This document shows positions 8,173 to 17,030 of a stretch of DNA of 43,441 nucleotides, piece by piece. The first letter of the stretch is position 1; every line of letters begins with the position of its first letter. The translations under genes were made by a program, and so were the position numbers. The notes beneath the pieces were generated by a model. That model did no database searches. It saw nothing but the letters and a program-made list of their open reading frames with translations, and was not told the origin of the DNA. Source of the DNA: Actinomycetota bacterium (lineage in GTDB: Bacteria; Actinomycetota; Thermoleophilia; Gaiellales; Gaiellaceae); NCBI GenBank assembly GCA_013816245.1, contig JACDEU010000022.1:1-43441 (forward strand). The letters run 5' to 3'.

Positions 8173-9194
8173 TCCAGCAGGCACTGCAGAGATTGCTCGA
8201 CGGCCACGACCTCGCCCGCGGCGAGACCCGCGACGTGATGGACGAGATCATGCGCGGCGAGGCCACTGCCGCTCAGATCGGTGGCTTTCTCATCGCACTC
8301 CGCTCGAAGGGCGAGACACCTGACGAGATCGCAGGCTGCGCTGAGGCGATGCGCCAGCACGTCCTGCCGGTTCGGCCGCGACGTGACGACCTCGTCGACA
8401 CCGCCGGCACCGGCGGCGACGGCGCCCACACGATCAACATCTCCACCGCAGCCGCCCTCGTGGCGGCGGCCGCAGGCGCCGCGGTCGCCAAGCACGGCAA
8501 CCGAGCCGTCTCCTCTGCGTGCGGGTCCGCGGACGTGCTCGAGGCCCTCGGCTTCGCGCTCGAGCAGGAGCCCGAGCGAATCTCGCGTTCGATCGACGAG
8601 CTCGGCTTCGGCTTCCTGTTCGCTCCGTCGCACCACCCGGCGATGAGGCACGCAGCACCAGTGCGTAAGGAACTGGCGACCCGAACGGTGTTCAACGTGC
8701 TCGGGCCACTCACGAATCCCGCCGGCGCCCGGGCGCAAGTCGTCGGCGTCTATTCGCCGGAGCTCGTGCGCACGATCGCCGAGGTGCTCGCTCGCCTCGG
8801 CGCCCTTAGGGCATACGTCGTGCACGGAGGCGGCGGGATCGACGAGCTGTCGCCGGTCGGTCCCAATGTCGTCGCGGAGGTCGTGGACGGCGAGGTGCGC
8901 GAGCGCGAGCTCGATCCCGAAGTAGAGCTCGGAATCCCGCGCTGCACCATCGACGAACTGCGCGGTGGCACGCCCGCCCAGAACGCAGAGGCGATACGGG
9001 AAGTGTTCGCGGGCGCAGCAGGGGGCCGCAGGGACGCCGTCCTGCTGAATGCCGCAGGCGCGATCGCGGCGGGAGGCCACGCAGAGGATCTGAGGGAAGG
9101 CCTCCAACTGGCCCGTGAGGCCGTCGACTCGGGGGCGGCGGCGGAACGCCTCGACCTGCTGATCGCCTTCTCACGCGAGACTGTCACCGCCTGA
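8169..9194 (+). CDS. trpD: Anthranilate phosphoribosyltransferase
   Basis: Second step of tryptophan synthesis, joining anthranilate to phosphoribosyl pyrophosphate. The 341-residue product has the family fold and motifs: the PRPP-binding GTGGDG at residues 80-85, NISTAAALVAAAAG, KHGNRAVSSACGSADVLEALG at about 108-128, and HHPAMRHAAPVRKELATRTV with the FNVLGPLTNPAGA segment. The ATG overlaps the trpG stop (ATGA). Length is normal for the family. Confidence 0.97.
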   Translation: MIQQALQRLLDGHDLARGETRDVMDEIMRGEATAAQIGGFLIALRSKGETPDEIAGCAEAMRQHVLPVRPRRDDLVDTAGTGGDGAHTINISTAAALVAAAAGAAVAKHGNRAVSSACGSADVLEALGFALEQEPERISRSIDELGFGFLFAPSHHPAMRHAAPVRKELATRTVFNVLGPLTNPAGARAQVVGVYSPELVRTIAEVLARLGALRAYVVHGGGGIDELSPVGPNVVAEVVDGEVRERELDPEVELGIPRCTIDELRGGTPAQNAEAIREVFAGAAGGRRDAVLLNAAGAIAAGGHAEDLREGLQLAREAVDSGAAAERLDLLIAFSRETVTA

Positions 9195-10354
9195 TGGGTC
9201 GATTCCGCGACGCTCTCGCAGCACCAGGCCTCGCCGCCATCGCGGAGGTCAAGCGTCGCTCGCCTTCCGCCGGCGACCTTCGCCCGGACGCCGATCCCGC
9301 CCGGCTGGCCAAGCAGTTCGACAATGCAGGCGCTGCCGCGATCTCGATCCTCGTGGACGAGCGCTTCGGCGGCTCCCTCGAAGATCTCGCGGCCGCCCGT
9401 GCAACCACGGCCGCACCGCTGCTTGCGAAGGGGTTTTTCACCGAGGAGCGCGAGCTCTTGAACGCGAAAGCCGCCGGAGCAGACGCGGTGCTCATCCTCC
9501 TTCGTGACGTCGACGACCAGCGTGCAGCCGCGCTGACGGCCTACGCGCGTGAGCTCGGGATCGAGACACTCGTCGAGGCGCACGAAGCAAACGAGCTCGA
9601 ACGGGCGATCGAGCTCGGGGCCGAGGTGATCGGCATCAACGCCCGCGATCTCGAGACGTTCGAGATCGACCGCCCCGCCCAGCTCGACCTGGTCGCACGC
9701 GTGCGGCATCACGGCGGGGTGATCGTCGCGGAAAGCGGCGTGCACTCACGCGCGCAGGGGGCGGCTGCGGAGCTCGCAGGCGCCGATGCGATCCTCATCG
9801 GGTCGGCGTTGATGCGCGCCGCCGATCCGGCAGCACGCTTGCGCGAGATCCTCGCGCGTCCGCTCGTCAAGGTCTGTGGCCTCACTCGTCGCGACGACGT
9901 CGACGCGGCAGTCGAAGCCGGCGCGGACATGCTCGGGTTCATCCTCGCGGAGGGGAGCCCGCGCCGCGCGACCGAGGTCCTGACCGTTCCCGACGATTGT
10001 CTGAGCGTCGCTGTGTTCGTGGGCGAGGCGCAGGACGCCGGGTCGAATCTCGTCCAGCTGTATCCGCAAGAGCAAGGACGGGTCCGAGGACGCGACGCCG
10101 TCCTGCTGCGCGACGGCGAAACGGTCGCACAGGTAGTCGACCTGCCGTGGGAGGAGCAAGATCCGTTGCATCTGCAACGCGCGGCGGCGGTCGCCGGACG
10201 GCTGATGCTGGCAGGGCGACTCGGTCCCGACAACGTCCGCGAAGCGGTGCGCGCGATCCGTCCCTGGGCCGTCGACGCCGCGTCACGGCTCGAGAGCGAG
10301 CCCGGCATCAAGGATCACGACAAGGTGCGGGCTTTCGTCGAGGCGGCCAGATGA
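9194..10354 (+). CDS. trpCF: Bifunctional indole-3-glycerol-phosphate synthase / phosphoribosylanthranilate isomerase
   Basis: Two TIM-barrel enzymes in one chain (386 residues). Residues 1 to about 222 are TrpC, with catalytic Lys20 in [10 protein letters not shown], Lys79 in LLAKGF, and [10 protein letters not shown] and VAESGV. It lacks roughly the first 35 residues usual for TrpC. Residues about 224-386 are TrpF, beginning [21 protein letters not shown] with catalytic Cys228 and a candidate general acid Asp316 (VVDLPW), and ending in [10 protein letters not shown] and [13 protein letters not shown]. The TrpF part is about 40 residues short, and conserved phosphate-loop residues differ (LAGRL for the usual LAGGL, and DAASRLE where an SSGVE segment is expected). 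The start codon overlaps the trpD stop by one base (TGATG). Both activities are plausible, TrpF less certain. Confidence 0.92.
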   Translation: MGRFRDALAAPGLAAIAEVKRRSPSAGDLRPDADPARLAKQFDNAGAAAISILVDERFGGSLEDLAAARATTAAPLLAKGFFTEERELLNAKAAGADAVLILLRDVDDQRAAALTAYARELGIETLVEAHEANELERAIELGAEVIGINARDLETFEIDRPAQLDLVARVRHHGGVIVAESGVHSRAQGAAAELAGADAILIGSALMRAADPAARLREILARPLVKVCGLTRRDDVDAAVEAGADMLGFILAEGSPRRATEVLTVPDDCLSVAVFVGEAQDAGSNLVQLYPQEQGRVRGRDAVLLRDGETVAQVVDLPWEEQDPLHLQRAAAVAGRLMLAGRLGPDNVREAVRAIRPWAVDAASRLESEPGIKDHDKVRAFVEAAR

Positions 10355-11469
10355 CCTCGGCCGGGCTGTACGGAGCGTACGGCGGACGCTACGTGCCCGA
10401 GACGCTCGTTCCGGCCCTCGACGAGCTGGACAGTGGCTGGCGCGCCGCGCGCGCGGACGCGTCGTTCCAAGCGGAGCTCGACGAGCTCGGCCGGACCTTT
10501 GCGGGTCGACCGACGCCGCTCACCCGTGCGGAACGCTACGCATCGGACAAACGGCTCTATCTCAAGCGCGAGGATCTGCTGCACACGGGCGCACACAAGC
10601 TCAACAACGCACTCGGCCAGGCCGTCCTGGCCCGCCGACTCAGCAAGCGGCGAATCGTCGCGGAGACGGGCGCGGGCCAACACGGAGTTGCAACCGCGAC
10701 CGTCTGCGCGCGGTTCGGCCTCGAATGCGTCGTCTACATGGGCGAGGAAGACATGCGCCGGCAGCGGCCCAACGTCGAGCGCATGAACCTGCTCGGCGCC
10801 GAAGTCCGGCCGGTCGAGTTCGGCAAGCGCACGCTCAAGGAAGCGACGAGCGAAGCGATCCGCGACTGGATCACGAACGTCGAGACGACGCATTACCTGA
10901 TCGGCTCGTGCGTGGGTCCTTCTCCCTACCCCGAGATCGTGCGCGAGCTGCAAGCCGTGATCGGCCGTGAGTCACGCGCACAGTTCCTACAGGCCGAAGG
11001 CCGCCTGCCTGAAGTCGTCGTCGCCTGCGTCGGTGGCGGCTCGAATGCGATCGGCATCTTTGCCGGTTTCATCGACGACGCGGGCGTGCGCCTGCTCGGC
11101 GTCGAGGCTGCCGACGCGGCGTCGCTCGGTTCGGGGAATGCAGCCGTCCTCCACGGTGCGCGCTCGTCGGTGTTGTCCGACGCCGACGGCCAGATCACCG
11201 ACGCACATTCGATCTCGGCGGGCCTCGACTATCCGGGCGTTGGACCGGAGCACGCGTGGCTGCGCGACTCGGGCCGCGCGGATTACGTCGGCGCAACCGA
11301 CGCCGAGGCACTCGCCGCTTTTCGCGACCTCACTCGCCTTGAAGGAATCATCCCCGCACTCGAGCCGGCTCATGCGCTCGCACGCGTGCGCGAGCTCGAC
11401 GAGGAGCTCGTGCTCGTGTGCCTGTCGGGACGTGGCGACAAGGACCTGGCAGAGGTTCTCGCTCAATGA
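10351..11469 (+). CDS. trpB: Tryptophan synthase beta subunit
   Basis: PLP enzyme condensing indole with serine to tryptophan. The 372-residue protein begins [19 protein letters not shown], carries the PLP lysine at 83 in [13 protein letters not shown], the substrate segment AETGAGQHG, the phosphate loop [10 protein letters not shown] and the C-terminal CLSGRGDKD. These mark the TrpB1 type, which partners TrpA. A longer open frame extends upstream inside trpCF, but the ATG at 10351 overlapping the trpCF stop (ATGA) gives the family N-terminus. Unusually trpA does not follow directly: a GNAT gene is inserted. Confidence 0.97.
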   Translation: MTSAGLYGAYGGRYVPETLVPALDELDSGWRAARADASFQAELDELGRTFAGRPTPLTRAERYASDKRLYLKREDLLHTGAHKLNNALGQAVLARRLSKRRIVAETGAGQHGVATATVCARFGLECVVYMGEEDMRRQRPNVERMNLLGAEVRPVEFGKRTLKEATSEAIRDWITNVETTHYLIGSCVGPSPYPEIVRELQAVIGRESRAQFLQAEGRLPEVVVACVGGGSNAIGIFAGFIDDAGVRLLGVEAADAASLGSGNAAVLHGARSSVLSDADGQITDAHSISAGLDYPGVGPEHAWLRDSGRADYVGATDAEALAAFRDLTRLEGIIPALEPAHALARVRELDEELVLVCLSGRGDKDLAEVLAQ

Positions 11470-12041
11470 GCCGCTCCGATCATGCGAGCGGTGAGATGTC
11501 CACGTACCGGTTCCCGGACGAGGTCGCCGTCGACGAGTTGCTCGTGCGGGGGCCGGTCGACGCCGACATCGAGGAGATAGCGCCTGCGTTTCGCGACCCG
11601 GCAGTGGGAGGCGAGGCGAGCCTTCCTCCGGTGGACGCGGACACGCTGCGCGTGATGTTGCATGACCAACTCCCAGGAATGCGCGCGCAGGGGCTCCTTG
11701 CCGCCTACGTGATCGAGGACAAACAGGCTGGCACATTGCTCGGCGGTACGTCGCTGCACCACTTCGACCCGCTGCGCGACGTGGTCGAGATCGGATACTG
11801 GCTCTTCCTCGAGGCACGAGGCCGGGGCGTTGCGACCCGGGTGGTGCGCGCGCTGACGGAGCACGCACTCGGCGGCGGGATCTGGCGCGTCGAGGCGCAC
11901 GTCCGCATCGGCAACACCGCGTCGGAACGAGTCCTCGAGCGACTCGGGTTCGAACGGGAAGGCGTCAAACGGAAGTACCTGCGCCACGGGGGCGGCCGCG
12001 TGGATGCGACGCTCTTCGCGCTGCTCGCGGACGACGCTTGA
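11466..12041 (+). CDS. GNAT family acetyltransferase inside the trp operon
   Basis: A 191-residue RimJ/RimL-type N-acetyltransferase. Visible features are the substrate strand [13 protein letters not shown], the central beta-strand [26 protein letters not shown] containing the acetyl-CoA pyrophosphate loop R-G-R-G-V-A, and the C-terminal [21 protein letters not shown] typical of the ribosomal-protein acetyltransferase group. The ATG overlaps the trpB stop (ATGA) and its last codons overlap the trpA TTG start, so it is a true member of the operon. A second in-frame ATG at 11496 is possible. Substrate is unknown; no known step of tryptophan synthesis needs an acetyltransferase. Confidence 0.9.
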   Translation: MSRSDHASGEMSTYRFPDEVAVDELLVRGPVDADIEEIAPAFRDPAVGGEASLPPVDADTLRVMLHDQLPGMRAQGLLAAYVIEDKQAGTLLGGTSLHHFDPLRDVVEIGYWLFLEARGRGVATRVVRALTEHALGGGIWRVEAHVRIGNTASERVLERLGFEREGVKRKYLRHGGGRVDATLFALLADDA

Positions 12042-12748
12042 AGACGCTCATCGTCTACCTCATGTCGGGATCGGAGACCCCGGAGCTCGCTGCGGCGGCG
12101 GTCGAGGGAGGCGCGGACCTCGTCGAGCTCGGCTTCCCGTTCTCGGATCCGCTTGCAGATGGACCGGTGATCCGACGAGCCGCCGAGCGAGCGCTCGGGG
12201 AGGGAATGCGGACAGTCGCCTGCCTCGAGTGCCTCGCGCGTACGCATGAGCTCGTCCCGAACGTTCCGCTGGTGCCGATGACCTATTCCGCGCTGCTGGA
12301 GGCCTATGGCTGGGAACGCTTCGCAACGGACGCACATGACGCCGGCGCGAGCTCGATGATCCTCGCCGACCTGCCGGCGGGGGAGCGACCGGAATTGAAG
12401 CGAATCCAGCTCGTCGCCCCGACGTCGACAGATGAGCGGCTGCGAATCGCGGCGGAGCAGACCGACGGCTGGCTGTACCTCGTCACCGTCACGGGGACGA
12501 CGGGTACGCGCACCGGCCTCTCCCCCGCCCTCGCCGGTCTCGTCACGCGTGCGCGTGCCATCACGGACGCGCCGCTCTATGCCGGTTTCGGCATCTCGAC
12601 ACCCGACGATGCGCGCGCTGCCGCAGGGCTTGCCGACGGAATCGTCGTCGGCTCGCGCGCGGTCGAGGTTGCCGAAGGCGGCCCCGACGCGTTGAGAGAG
12701 TACGTCTGCACGTTGCGCGAGGCTGTCGACTCGGTGGTGACCAACTGA
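12038..12748 (+). CDS. trpA: Tryptophan synthase alpha subunit
   Basis: Cleaves indole-3-glycerol phosphate to indole and glyceraldehyde 3-phosphate for TrpB. The 236-residue TIM barrel starts at a TTG overlapping the upstream stop (TTGA) and runs into the family motif VELGFPFSDPLADGP, with catalytic Glu30 and Asp41. Later motifs are LADLPAGE, VAPTSTDERL, YLVTVTGTTGTR and GFGISTPDDA. It is about 25-30 residues shorter than usual at the N-terminus, as are TrpE and TrpC in this operon. No ATG or GTG lies at the right place, so TTG is well supported. Confidence 0.94.
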   Translation: MKTLIVYLMSGSETPELAAAAVEGGADLVELGFPFSDPLADGPVIRRAAERALGEGMRTVACLECLARTHELVPNVPLVPMTYSALLEAYGWERFATDAHDAGASSMILADLPAGERPELKRIQLVAPTSTDERLRIAAEQTDGWLYLVTVTGTTGTRTGLSPALAGLVTRARAITDAPLYAGFGISTPDDARAAAGLADGIVVGSRAVEVAEGGPDALREYVCTLREAVDSVVTN

Positions 12749-13431
12749 CCTGGCTCGTTCTCTTCGACGTCGACGGAACGCTGCTTCTGACGCACGACGA
12801 GGTCTACGTCGAGGCGAGCCGGCTCGCCCTCGACGCCGTTTTCGGAACGTACGCCGACGGCCCCGACATCCCGGGTGACACCGCTCCTGCCCACATCCGC
12901 CGTGCGCTTCGAGCCGCAGGCGTTTCGGACACTGCGATCGACGCCGGTCTCCCACACTGGTGCGAGACGTTCTCGGAGCAGTACCTCCAACTGCTCGCGG
13001 CCGCGGACACGAGCCACTGGGAGCTCGCGCCGCACGCGGCCGACGCAGTGGCTGCCATGGAGCACCGAGCTCTCCTCACCGGCAATCCGCCCGCTGTCGC
13101 GCACGCGCGCATGGAGCGGCTCGGCCTCGACGCGCTGTTTCCGCGCGGACCGGGCGCGTTCGGCTGCGAGCGCGAGAGCAGGGTCGAACTGTTCGAGCTG
13201 GCGCGTAGGCGTGCCGGCGACTGGCCGGCGGAACGCACAGTCGGCGTCGGCGACACACCGCTCGACGTCTCGAGCGCGCACACCGCCGGCTGCCGCTCGG
13301 TCGCCGTGACGACAGGGAACTACGGACCAGAAGCTCTCGGTGACGCAGACGTCGTAATCGCAGACCTCGGCGAGCTTGGGACCGCCCTCACGTCCCTGAA
13401 CCGTGCGTCACACTCTCGTCACGGTGTTTGA
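12745..13431 (+). CDS. HAD-superfamily hydrolase with an apparent CTG start
   Basis: A phosphoglycolate-phosphatase-like HAD enzyme of 228 residues: motif I FDVDGTLL with the nucleophile and acid at D8 and D10, motif II LLTGN, and motifs III/IV VGVGDTPLDVSSAHTAG. The motif-I strand begins four residues after a CTG at 12745 that overlaps the trpA stop as CTGA, exactly like the ATGA/TTGA junctions upstream. No ATG, GTG or TTG occurs in frame between the middle of trpA and a GTG at 13042 (with an ATG at 13048), and starting there would delete motif I. CTG initiation or coupled re-initiation is therefore inferred. Substrate is unknown; it is the last gene of the operon. Confidence 0.85.
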   Translation: MTWLVLFDVDGTLLLTHDEVYVEASRLALDAVFGTYADGPDIPGDTAPAHIRRALRAAGVSDTAIDAGLPHWCETFSEQYLQLLAAADTSHWELAPHAADAVAAMEHRALLTGNPPAVAHARMERLGLDALFPRGPGAFGCERESRVELFELARRRAGDWPAERTVGVGDTPLDVSSAHTAGCRSVAVTTGNYGPEALGDADVVIADLGELGTALTSLNRASHSRHGV

Positions 13432-13551
13432 CACCGGGACGTGGATCTTGGGAACAAGTCCGCGTGCGGCGAAAAGACGCACCGCACCATGACTCCCGTC
13501 TCGCACCCAACTACTCGACGACCGGCCTCCGACACCGCGACGCCGTGCTGA

Positions 13552-14928
13552 TCAGGCGACCGCGCTGAGCTCTTTGGCCGCCTCGTCGAACACGGCGGAG
13601 TGCCGGTCGACATCGGCTTCGGTTGTCGCCGGAGACATGAGCGCCATGTTGTGGAAGGGCGTCAGCAGGATGCCGCGGTTCAGCGCGTAGAGATGAATCA
13701 GGCGGTCGAGCCCCGCGTCGCCGCCGGCCGCGGCCTCGCATCCGTTCCGCGGGCGCTCGGGACGGAAGAGATATTCGACACGGCAGCCGAGCCGCGTGAC
13801 GTGCCACGGAAGCCCGTGCCGGTCGATCGCGCCCGCGACGCCCTCCTCGAACCGCTTGCCCAGCTTGATCATGTGCTCGAACGCAGCATCGGTCAGCACT
13901 TCACCGAGCGTGGCGCGCATCGCTGCGAGCGACAGGACGTTGGCTGCGACGGTCCCGCCGATGCCGCCGACGTCGGCGCGCTCGTCTCGCGGCAGCATCG
14001 CCTCGAGGCGTTCTGCGACGTCCTGCGAAAATCCGTACGCGGCAGCCGGAATGCCGGCCGCGATCGCCTTGCCGACAGTGAGCATGTCGGGGTCGAGCGC
14101 ATGCGACGCGGTGTAGCCGCCCGGCCCGGCGCAGAGCGTGTGCGTCTCGTCGATGATCAGCAGAGTCCCCGTCTTGCGCGTGACTTCGCGCAAAGCGTCG
14201 TGGAAACCGGGCTCGGGATGCACGATCCCGATGTTCGTCAGCGCAGGCTCGGCGAGGACGCACGCGACATCGCCATGGGCAAGCTCTCGCTCGAGCGCAG
14301 CGACGTCGTTCCACTCGACCACGCGGGTCGTCTCCCCGAGCAGGACAGGAGGGCCGACATTGCCTTCGCGCGAAACGACCGATTCGCCTTCGAGTGACGC
14401 AAACGTCTCGTCGACGGTCCCGTGGTAGCACCAGTTGAAGACGAGGATCTTCGGTCGCGCGGTGAGCTCACGAGCCAGCCTGATGGCGAAGCGATTCGCA
14501 TCGGTCGCGGTCAGCGCGAACTGCCAGCGCGGAAGGCCGAAGCGGCGTGCGAGCTCCTCTCCGACCCAGAGCGCATCTTCGCTCGGCAGCATGAGCGTGA
14601 TTCCTCGCGCCGCTTGCTCGGCCACGGCCCGAATCGTCGGCGCCGGCGAGTGGCCGGTCATGGCGGCGGTATCCCCCAGGCAGAAGTCGACGTACTCGTG
14701 GCCGTCGACATCTCGAAAACGAGCCCCGCTCGCCTCGGCGGCGTAGACGGCGAAGCCGCCCGACCAGCGGATCATCCACGGCATCGGGACACCCGCGAGC
14801 AGCGAGCGCTCCGCTTGCCGGGCGAGCTCTCTCGATCTCGGGTGGTCACGGTCGAAGCGCTCGAGCTCGCGGGTGAGTAGCTCGTCGAGCGCCGGGCGTG
14901 CGGGCGGCGTCTTGGTTCCACTGGTCAT
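13552..14928 (-). CDS. Class III (GSA-type) aminotransferase
   Basis: PLP-dependent aminotransferase of 458 residues resembling glutamate-1-semialdehyde aminomutase. Seen: N-terminal substrate segment ASGARFRDVDGHEYVDFCLGD, aromatic CYHG at 167-170, the PLP-phosphate Asp260 in LLIIDETHTL, and the Schiff-base Lys287 in DMLTVGKAIAAGIPAAAYG. Typical HemL proteins are about 430 residues and are in haem operons; this one has a longer N-terminus and no haem neighbours, so a different amino donor or acceptor is likely. It converges on the trp operon, with 120 nt between the stops, and is divergent from a methyltransferase gene. Confidence 0.88.
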   Translation of the reverse strand: MTSGTKTPPARPALDELLTRELERFDRDHPRSRELARQAERSLLAGVPMPWMIRWSGGFAVYAAEASGARFRDVDGHEYVDFCLGDTAAMTGHSPAPTIRAVAEQAARGITLMLPSEDALWVGEELARRFGLPRWQFALTATDANRFAIRLARELTARPKILVFNWCYHGTVDETFASLEGESVVSREGNVGPPVLLGETTRVVEWNDVAALERELAHGDVACVLAEPALTNIGIVHPEPGFHDALREVTRKTGTLLIIDETHTLCAGPGGYTASHALDPDMLTVGKAIAAGIPAAAYGFSQDVAERLEAMLPRDERADVGGIGGTVAANVLSLAAMRATLGEVLTDAAFEHMIKLGKRFEEGVAGAIDRHGLPWHVTRLGCRVEYLFRPERPRNGCEAAAGGDAGLDRLIHLYALNRGILLTPFHNMALMSPATTEADVDRHSAVFDEAAKELSAVA

Positions 14929-15001
14929 GTCGCTTAGTCAATCAACCGCGCGGATCCGCGTGCGGTGTGTTCAGTTCGGGCATCATGATCACCGCTTGGT
15001 G

Positions 15002-16474
15002 ATGAGCGGAAATCTGGTGGCCGACACCGTCGCGGCGGAAACGCTCGGGACAGCCTTGCGTCGCGGCGGCTACTCGGAGGATGCGGTCTATCGCCTGCTC
15101 GGGGACGACGCGTACTCCAGTGAGCGAGGCGACACGCCGACCGACGAGCGGAGACTTCCGCAAACGCCGGCGGCGACTCTCGTGCGCCTCTTCTTCCTCC
15201 AGCTGGGGGTGACTACCGAGGAAGCCGAAGCCGCACTCGGCCGGAGCGGGGTCGACGCCCTCGAGGCGACCGGGCTCGCCGAGATCGGGGACCAGGTCAT
15301 CCCACGCGCACGGCTCTTGCCGATCGGCAAGCTGCTGCTCGCCTCCGACGGCTTCTCACGGGATGTCGACGATCCGGCCGACTACGTCGCGACCTACACG
15401 CCGACCGCCCGCGTCCTCGACTCGCTCACCCCACGCCCTCGCGTCGAACGCGCGCTCGACGTCGGCACGGGCAGCGGCATCCACGCGTTACTCGCGGCGC
15501 AGCATGCGGGACGGGTCATCGCGACGGACGTCAATCCGCGCGCCCTCGCGTACACGACGCTCAACGCGGCGCTGAACGGGATCCACAATGTCAAGTGCCG
15601 TCAAGGAAGCCTGTTCGAGCCCGTGGAAGGCGAGACGTTCGGGCTCATCACGTGCAACGCTCCCTACGTCATCTCCCCCGAGACGCGCTGGGTCTATCGC
15701 GACAGCGAATTCTCCGAGGACGAGGTGTCGGAGCGCGTGTTGCTGTCCGCGGCGGAGCATCTCGCCGACGATGGCTACGCGGCGATGCTGGTGAGCTGGA
15801 TCGCGCTGGACGAGAAGGCACCCGACGAGCGCGTCATCGGCTGGACCGAGGCGAGCGGTTGCAACAGCTGGATCCTCTCGACGATGAACTCGGATCCGCT
15901 CACGCACGCCGCGGAGTGGAACTCGCATCTGGTCGGCGAGGCCCTAGGCGACGCGCTCGACGAGTGGGCTCGCTACTTCGACGAGCTCGGCGTCGAGCTC
16001 GTGAGCGAAGGGGCGGTCATCTTGCACAAGCGTTCCGGCGGAGGACACAGCTCGCGGGTCGACGAACTGGACGAGGAAGATCTCGACGACGCGGGCGACC
16101 AGATCCTGCGCGCCTTCGAGGCACGCGCGCGCCTCGAGGAGCTCCCGAGCGACAAGGCGCTGCTGGAGGAGCGCATCGGCGTTGCGTCGAGCCTCCGCCT
16201 CGAGCGGGAGCTGGAACCCGCCGGCGGCCGTGCTGTCGACGTAGAGGGCAGCGTCGACCTCGCCGATGGAACGAAGCACGCGGTCGATGCCTCGGCCGAC
16301 GTGCAAGAGGTGATCGCCTCCCTCGACAGCCGCTTGCGGCTCTCCGAAGTCGTCGACACGACCGCCGATCGGCTCGGATTCGACGACGAAGAGATAGAGG
16401 CGTTGCGCGAAGAGGCGGTTGAAGTCACCCGCGAGCTGCTCGAGCTCGGGGCGCTGCGCTTTCGCGGCGACTGA
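15002..16474 (+). CDS. HemK/PrmC-like SAM-dependent methyltransferase with extra domains
   Basis: A 490-residue protein. Residues 1-120 form a helical or winged N-terminal region (like the DUF7059 domain of actinobacterial methyltransferases). Residues about 130-340 are a Rossmann methyltransferase with motif I DVGTGSG at 153-159, acidic ATDVNPRAL at 174-182 and the N-methyltransferase motif NAPY at 219-222 (N-[P/A]-P-Y), pointing to modification of an amide or ring nitrogen in protein or nucleic acid. Residues about 350-490 are acidic and helical with no motif seen. Starts at 14999 (GTG) and 15002 (ATG) are both possible; an open extension to 14873 would overlap the divergent aminotransferase gene. 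Target unknown. Confidence 0.83.
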   Translation: MSGNLVADTVAAETLGTALRRGGYSEDAVYRLLGDDAYSSERGDTPTDERRLPQTPAATLVRLFFLQLGVTTEEAEAALGRSGVDALEATGLAEIGDQVIPRARLLPIGKLLLASDGFSRDVDDPADYVATYTPTARVLDSLTPRPRVERALDVGTGSGIHALLAAQHAGRVIATDVNPRALAYTTLNAALNGIHNVKCRQGSLFEPVEGETFGLITCNAPYVISPETRWVYRDSEFSEDEVSERVLLSAAEHLADDGYAAMLVSWIALDEKAPDERVIGWTEASGCNSWILSTMNSDPLTHAAEWNSHLVGEALGDALDEWARYFDELGVELVSEGAVILHKRSGGGHSSRVDELDEEDLDDAGDQILRAFEARARLEELPSDKALLEERIGVASSLRLERELEPAGGRAVDVEGSVDLADGTKHAVDASADVQEVIASLDSRLRLSEVVDTTADRLGFDDEEIEALREEAVEVTRELLELGALRFRGD

Positions 16475-16490
16475 CCGGTCGCCCGGTCTC

Positions 16491-16989
16491 GTGACTCTCG
16501 CGACGATCGGCGTTTACGGCTGGACGCTCGACGAGTTCCTCGATGCACTGCACGCCGCAGCCGTCCGGGTCGTCTTCGACGTGCGCCAGCGCCGAGGCGT
16601 GCGCGGAAGCGAATACGTCTGGGCGAACTCGGTGCGCCTACAGGCCACTCTCGCGGGCCGGGGTCGAGTATCAGCACCATCCCGAGCTCGCTCCGACCAC
16701 CGAGCTACGGCACCTGCAGTACGTGGAGGACGCAAGAGTCGGCGTCGGCAAACGGAGCCGTGTCGAGCTCGCCCCGGAATACCGCGAGCGCTACCTCCAG
16801 GAGATCCTCGACCGCGCCGACCTGAACGAGCTCGTCGCGGAGTTGCCGGCTGGCGGCGCAGGCGCTCTGATGTGCGTCGAACGCGATCCCGAGGCGTGCC
16901 ACCGCTCGCTGATCGCGGAGCGGCTCGCCGCGGAGCACGCGGTCTCGATCGTCCACCTGCGCCCTGACGGTGTGACGCCGACCCGCTGA
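16491..16989 (+). pseudogene. DUF488 family protein, interrupted by a frameshift
   Basis: Two reading frames encode consecutive halves of one DUF488 protein. The first begins at a GTG at 16491 (VTLATIGVYGWTLDEFLDAL, then VVFDVRQRRGVRGSEYVWAN) and runs to LAGRG. The second continues VEYQHHPELAPTTELR and ends with the family C-terminal ALMCVERDPEACHRSLIAER. They join across GGGG at 16660-16663, where one more G would restore a continuous frame of about 166 residues. DUF488 proteins are small and Cys/His/Arg-bearing, of uncertain role. Either a true recent mutation or a homopolymer sequencing error. It follows the methyltransferase gene by 16 nt. Confidence 0.8.
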
Positions 16990-17030
16990 GAGCGTAGGCT
17001 TACGCAGGACTGGCGAACGACCGGGAGGTC

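Noticed and set aside
9997-10350. Extension of trpB upstream into trpCF
   Set aside because: The added residues are Arg/Gly-rich and unrelated to TrpB; the ATGA overlap and the family N-terminus both point to 10351.
13048-13431. HAD gene starting at the internal ATG 13048
   Set aside because: This would remove motif I with the catalytic Asp; an in-frame reading back to CTG 12745 restores the complete fold.
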